DNA from: JAJCZZ01 sp964569085
GTDB taxonomy: Bacteria; Gemmatimonadota; Gemmatimonadetes; Longimicrobiales; Gaopeijiaceae
Length of the DNA stretch: 64,000 bases
Direction of reading: 5' to 3'
NCBI GenBank assembly: GCA_964569085.1
Contig: CAZMTA010000017.1
Coordinates: 1 to 64,000, forward strand
Of this stretch, positions 60,293 through 64,000 are shown piece after piece (position 1 is the first letter of the stretch; each line of letters starts with the position of its first letter). The position numbers and the translations under genes were made by a program. The notes below the pieces were generated by a model, which searched no databases, was not told where the DNA came from, and saw only the letters and a program-made list of their open reading frames with translations.

Positions 60293-61588
60293 TCAGGCCG
60301 CCGAGGCCTCGGTGATCTCGTTCTGTTCCTTGAGGAACTCGAATACCTTCCGCTCGGTGATCTCGCGCTCGAGCTGCTCCAGCCGTCCGGCCTTCTGGAG
60401 GCCCGCGTAGACCTGGGCCGCGGTGCTGTCGTTCTTCTCGGCGATCTCCTCGATGCGCGCGTCGAGGTCGTCGTCGCTGGCCCGGAGGCCCTGGGTCTCG
60501 GCGATGTGCTCGATGACCATGATCCGCTTCACCGCACGCTCGGCCTGGGGGCGGACCTCCGCCCGCAGCTCCTCGAGCTTCTCCTCGGGGATCTGGTCGA
60601 GCTGGCCCTGGAGCTGCCCCTCCAGCACGGACTCGGTGTAGCGCTCCACCATGGAGCGGGGCACCTCGAAGGGGTTGGCCTCCACGACGAAGTCCAGGAG
60701 GCGGCCGCGCACGGCGGACTCGGCCTGCTGGTCCGCCTCGGCCTCCAGGTCCTCGCGGACCCGCGCCCGCAGCTCGTCCAGCGACTCGAAGTCGCCGACC
60801 TGGCGGGCCAGGTCGTCGTCCAGCTCCGGGAGCTCCATGGTCTTCCGGCCCAGGAGCGTGATCTCCACGTCCTCCTTCTGGCCGCGGCGCTCCTCGTTGG
60901 GGAAGTCGTCGGGGAAGGTCACGGTGACCTTCGCCGTCTCCCCCACCTCGAGGCCCTTGATGGCGCCCTCGATGTCGGGGATGGCGTCTCCCTGGCCCAG
61001 GACGAACTCGTACTCCTGGCCCTCCTCGTCCTCCTCCTCGCCATCCACGCGGCGGATGCGCACGGAGACCAGGTCACGGTCCATGGGCTTCCCCTCCTCG
61101 GCCGGCATCCAGGCGCCGTTCTGCTCCTGGATCCGTCCGAGCACCTCGTCCACGTGGGCGTCCTCCACCTGGGCGGCGGGGCGCTCCACGGCGAAGCCGG
61201 AGACCCGCTCCATCTCGAAGGTGGGCTCCACGTCGAAGGCGATGGCGAAGACGAGGTCCGAGCCGGTGTCGGGCTCGTACACGACCTCCTCGAGCTCCCC
61301 TTCGGAGATGGGGCGCAGGGCCTCGGACTCGAGGGCCTCCTTGTAGGCCTCGCGGATGACCCGGTCCATGGTCTCCTGACGGAGCGCCGGGCCGAAGCGG
61401 GACTGGACGAAGCTCTTCGGCACCTTCCCCTTCCGGAAGCCCTTCAGCTTCATCCGGGAGGCGATGGTGCGGGCGGCCTTGTCCTCTTCCGCTTCCACGA
61501 CGGAGGCGGGCACGGTGACGCTCATGCGTCGCCGCCACCGCTCCTGGTCTTCCACGGAGATCTTCAAGTTGGATGCGTCGATGCTCAT
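60293..61588 (-). CDS. tig: Trigger factor
   Basis: A 431-residue ribosome-associated chaperone. Ribosome-binding signature GFRKGKVPKSFVQSRFG; FKBP-type PPIase domain (about 165-250, DRDLVSVRIRR and FVLGQGDAIPDIEGAIKGLEVGE); helical C-terminal domain. The ATG at 61588 is preferred over an upstream extension that runs into the tRNA gene. Upstream of clpP-clpX-lon on the same strand, as in many bacteria. Confidence 0.94.
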   Translation of the reverse strand: MSIDASNLKISVEDQERWRRRMSVTVPASVVEAEEDKAARTIASRMKLKGFRKGKVPKSFVQSRFGPALRQETMDRVIREAYKEALESEALRPISEGELEEVVYEPDTGSDLVFAIAFDVEPTFEMERVSGFAVERPAAQVEDAHVDEVLGRIQEQNGAWMPAEEGKPMDRDLVSVRIRRVDGEEEDEEGQEYEFVLGQGDAIPDIEGAIKGLEVGETAKVTVTFPDDFPNEERRGQKEDVEITLLGRKTMELPELDDDLARQVGDFESLDELRARVREDLEAEADQQAESAVRGRLLDFVVEANPFEVPRSMVERYTESVLEGQLQGQLDQIPEEKLEELRAEVRPQAERAVKRIMVIEHIAETQGLRASDDDLDARIEEIAEKNDSTAAQVYAGLQKAGRLEQLEREITERKVFEFLKEQNEITEASAA

Positions 61589-61636
61589 GCGGGCTGCTTG
61601 CTGCGGGAAGGAGCGGCTCGGTGGCCGACTCCGGAT

Positions 61637-61718
61637 GCGAAAGGGGGGACTCGAACCCCCACGGCACGAAGCCACGAGATCCTAAATCTCGCGCGTCTAC
61701 CAGTTCCGCCACTTTCGC
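61637..61718 (-). tRNA. tRNA-Leu (anticodon UAG)
   Basis: The minus-strand sequence folds as a class II tRNA: acceptor GCGAAAG/CTTTCGC, D arm GCGGAACTGGTAGACGC, anticodon stem CGAGA/TCTCG with loop TTTAGGA giving anticodon TAG (61682-61684), a variable arm (GTGGCTTCGTGCC), and a T arm GGGGGTTCGAGTCCCCC. CCA is not encoded. It reads CUA/CUN codons. It sits upstream of tig and after htrA. Confidence 0.95.
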
Positions 61719-61796
61719 GGGGATCGGTCCCCGAAAAGATAAACCTGGGCGGAAGCGGTGTTCAACGCCGCGTCCGGAAGCTCACGGGAACGGCGG

Positions 61797-61847
61797 GGAA
61801 AGAGAAGAGCGGGGCATGGACGGTTCCGGCCCGTCCACGCCCCGCTC
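61797..61847 (-). terminator. Rho-independent terminator of htrA
   Basis: Minus-strand stem of 17 bp with one G-U pair: 61831-61847 with 61807-61823 around a seven-base loop. The tail on the minus strand reads TTCTCTTTC (61806-61798). It lies directly downstream of the htrA stop. Confidence 0.77.
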
Positions 61848-61871
61848 CGCTCCCGGTCGGCGGGGGGCGCC

Positions 61872-63434
61872 TCAGCGCGGCATGCGGATGTTCACCACCG
61901 CGGTGCTGCCGTCGGGGTTCTCCAGATGCAGCGAGACGATCTCGCCCGAGCCCACCCGCTCCAGGGCGCGGCTGACGTCGGCGGCCCCGTCGACCGGGGT
62001 GTCGTTCACCCGGGAGAGGCGCCAGCCGCGGTACGCGGCCAGGTTGCGCCGGGCCGCGGGGCTGCCCCGGGCCACGTCGCCCACGACCACGCCGCCGCCG
62101 TCCTCGTACCCGAGCTGGGCGCTGAGCTCCGCGTCCAGGGGCTCGACGTTGAAGCCCAGGCGCTCCTCGGCGCCGTCGGGCTGCTCCGCCACCCGCTCCG
62201 GCACGTCGTTGATGGGGGCCTCGTCGAGGCGCACGTCCACCTCGCGCCGCTGCCCGTCCCGGTAGATGGTCAGGGTGACGCGGTCGCCGGGGCGCTGCTG
62301 GGCGATGCGGGCCTGGAGCTCGGCGGTGTAGCCCACCGGGTCTCCTTCGATGGCCACGATGACGTCCTCGGCCTCCAGGATGCCCTCGGCGGGCCCGTCC
62401 TGGACGTCCTGGACCAGCACGCCGGAGACGGTGGGGAGCCCGTACGCCTCGGCGTCCTCGGCCTCCACGTCCTGGATGCTGACCCCGATGCGCGGCCGCT
62501 TCACCACGCCGTACTCGATGAGGTCCTCCATGATGCGCCGGGCCAGGTTCATGGGGATGGCGAAGCCGTACCCCTGGTAGTAGCCCGTGGCCGAGGCGAT
62601 GGCGGAGTTGATGCCCACCACCTGACCCTGGAGGTTCACCATGGGCCCCCCGGAGTTGCCGGGGTTGATCACGGCGTCGGTCTGGATGAAGTCCTCGATG
62701 GCGAAGCCCGCCTCACCGGCGCGCTGGGGATCCCGCTGGAGGTCCCGGTTCAGGAGGCCGAGCCCGCGGCCCCGGGCGCTCACGATGCCCGCGGTGACGG
62801 TGTAGTCGAGCTGGGTGGACGCCCCGAAGCCCGGGTTGCCGATGGCCAGGACCCACTCGCCGACCTGCACGTCCTCGGAGTTCCCCAGGCTCATGGCGTG
62901 GAGCGGCTCCGGCGCGTCGATCTTCACCACCGCCACGTCGGTGAAGGGGTCGGCGCCCACGACCTCGGCGATGAAGTAGCGGCGGTCCGCCAGGTAGACC
63001 CGGACCTCCTCGGCGCCCTCGACAACGTGGTTGTTGGTGAGGATGTAGCCGTCGGGCGAGACCACGAAGCCCGAGCCGCCGCTCACCGCCAGCTGGGGCG
63101 GCCCGTCCTGCTGGGGCGCCTGCCCCTCGGGCACGTCGAAGAAGCGCCGGAACGCGTCGGGGATCTGCTGGGACCGGGACGCCGTCCGCATGGGCCGGCT
63201 CGTCTCGATCCGCACGACCCCCGGGGTGACCGCCCCGGCCAGGTTCACGAAGGCGTCGCTCAGGTCCCGGGCCGGCCGAACCGCCTCCTCGGACACCTGG
63301 GGGGACTCGTCGATGGCGGGGGACGCGTGGGACACCTCGGTCCATCCCAGCCCGCTGGCGAGCCCCATCCCGAAGAGGAACGCGACGGTGGCGTAGAGGG
63401 CCACCTTGGCCTTGGCTCGAAGGGGATCGTACAT
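61872..63434 (-). CDS. Trypsin-like serine protease with PDZ domains, HtrA/DegP family
   Basis: A 520-residue inner-membrane-anchored or secreted protease with an N-terminal membrane helix (about 9-30, VALYATVAFLFGMGLASGLG). Catalytic triad His136 (NNHVVEGA), Asp166 (FTDVAVVK) and Ser261 (GNSGGPM). Two PDZ domains follow, about 310-400 (RPRIGVSIQDVEAEDAE) and 430-515. The ATG at 63434 is supported by AGGAG seven bases upstream; longer frames are rich in acidic codons. Next to dnaK, consistent with envelope-stress roles. Confidence 0.93.
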   Translation of the reverse strand: MYDPLRAKAKVALYATVAFLFGMGLASGLGWTEVSHASPAIDESPQVSEEAVRPARDLSDAFVNLAGAVTPGVVRIETSRPMRTASRSQQIPDAFRRFFDVPEGQAPQQDGPPQLAVSGGSGFVVSPDGYILTNNHVVEGAEEVRVYLADRRYFIAEVVGADPFTDVAVVKIDAPEPLHAMSLGNSEDVQVGEWVLAIGNPGFGASTQLDYTVTAGIVSARGRGLGLLNRDLQRDPQRAGEAGFAIEDFIQTDAVINPGNSGGPMVNLQGQVVGINSAIASATGYYQGYGFAIPMNLARRIMEDLIEYGVVKRPRIGVSIQDVEAEDAEAYGLPTVSGVLVQDVQDGPAEGILEAEDVIVAIEGDPVGYTAELQARIAQQRPGDRVTLTIYRDGQRREVDVRLDEAPINDVPERVAEQPDGAEERLGFNVEPLDAELSAQLGYEDGGGVVVGDVARGSPAARRNLAAYRGWRLSRVNDTPVDGAADVSRALERVGSGEIVSLHLENPDGSTAVVNIRMPR

Positions 63435-63529
63435 CGCTGTCTCCTGGACTGTCTCGTCGTCGTCGTCTTCTTCGTCCGTCACGGCGCCGCCCCGGACCCG
63501 CGGCGGCCGCCGGTTCCTACACACGGAAG

Positions 63530-63562
63530 CGAGGGACGGGTCCGTCGCGGCCCCGTCCCTCG
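63530..63562 (-). terminator. Possible terminator after dnaK
   Basis: Inverted repeat CGAGGGACGGG (63530-63540) with CCCGTCCCTCG (63552-63562), 11 bp, 11-base loop, no T tract. It is in the 213-base dnaK-htrA gap, which contains no gene. Confidence 0.42.
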
Positions 63563-63647
63563 TGGCTCGTGGGGTGGGACGCGCGGCGCCCGCCCCGGGG
63601 TTGCCCGGGGGAGGGCGCCGAGGCGCCGCCCCCCGGGCCCGGGAGGA

Positions 63648-64000
63648 TTACTTCTCCTCGTCGACGATCTCGTAGTCGGCCTCGACCACGTCCTCGTCCT
63701 GATCCGGCGCCTGCGCACCGGGCTCGGCGCCGGGCTCGGCTCCCATGTCGCCCATGTCGGGCGCGCCCTCGCCACCGGCCTCGGCGGCCTGGGCCTGGTA
63801 CATCTCCTGCCCGGCGGCGCTGAAGGCCTGCATGAGCTCGTCCCGGGCGCCGTTGATCCGGTCCAGGTCGTCGCCCTTCAGGGCCTCCTTGGCCTTCTCC
63901 TTGGCCTCCTCCAGGCGGGCCTTGGTGTCGTCGCCCACCTTGTCGCCCCACTCCTCGACGTCCTTCTCCACCTGGTAGACCAGGGAGTCGAGCTGGTTGC
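63648..64000 (-). CDS. dnaK: Chaperone DnaK, C-terminal fragment (5' end beyond window)
   Basis: The last about 117 residues of Hsp70. Visible sequence LVYQVEKDVEEWGDKV continues into the helical lid and the disordered Gly/Ala/Met/Asp tail (GGEGAPDMGDMGAEPGAEPG) and ends VVEADYEIVDEEK. This final acidic motif is typical of bacterial DnaK. The ATPase and substrate domains lie outside the window. Stop is TAA at 63648-63650. It is the first of the minus-strand proteostasis run. Confidence 0.94.
   Translation of the reverse strand, partial: NQLDSLVYQVEKDVEEWGDKVGDDTKARLEEAKEKAKEALKGDDLDRINGARDELMQAFSAAGQEMYQAQAAEAGGEGAPDMGDMGAEPGAEPGAQAPDQDEDVVEADYEIVDEEK

Noticed and set aside
61637..61718. tRNA-Leu as an integration site
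   Set aside because: No repeat of the tRNA 3' end, integrase or atypical segment is seen nearby.

Overview
The window is a very GC-rich, gene-dense bacterial chromosome segment of 64 kb. Genes are packed in long co-directional runs, with many ATGA/GTGA stop-start overlaps and frequent GTG starts. Gene content fits a diderm heterotroph: a PilMNOPQ outer-membrane secretin complex, a lipoprotein sorting signature on several proteins, Lon/ClpXP/HslUV and DnaK/HtrA. GC content, a DUF5715-like protein, three TMTC-like proteins and the pil-aroC-aroK-topA-trmFO-xerC-hslVU order together suggest Gemmatimonadota. That assignment is an inference from gene content only.

Layout. 1-9538: mixed metabolic and housekeeping genes (partial AGCS symporter, methyltransferase, dinB-btpA overlapping pair, Mn-type superoxide dismutase, small membrane protein, LysM/M15-like secreted protein, flavin reductase-like protein, adenine deaminase, an orphan DHp-like protein). 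9651-32095: a type IV pilus regulatory and subunit region. It holds a PilS/PilR pair, then three tandem TMTC-like TPR membrane glycosyltransferases with a GT2 polyprenyl-phosphate-sugar synthase among them, then two major pilins behind a good sigma-54 promoter, a second NtrC-type two-component pair, and two separate minor-pilin modules separated by a convergent MFS/spermidine-synthase fusion gene. 32299-39771: pilMNOPQ followed by a large lipoprotein. 39980-54617: aroC-aroK-topA-trmFO-xerC-(PHP lipoprotein)-hslV-hslU-argF-gcvT-mog and a third sigma-54 activator. 54644-64000, minus strand: lipoprotein, engB, lon, clpX, clpP, tig, tRNA-Leu(UAG), htrA and the 3' end of dnaK, a proteostasis block.

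How it works together. PilS/PilR probably drive the pilin promoter at 19423-19438 with sigma-54. The TMTC-like/GT2 genes lie in the same run, directly between the regulators and the pilins, and could glycosylate (by family analogy, mannosylate) pilins or other exported proteins. Two minor-pilin sets could give alternative pilus-tip or initiation complexes on one PilMNOPQ apparatus. The motors and platform (pilB, pilT, pilC, pilD) are not in the window. The TMTC/GT2-pilus linkage is the most promising candidate for an undescribed system; its substrate and sugar are unknown from sequence alone.
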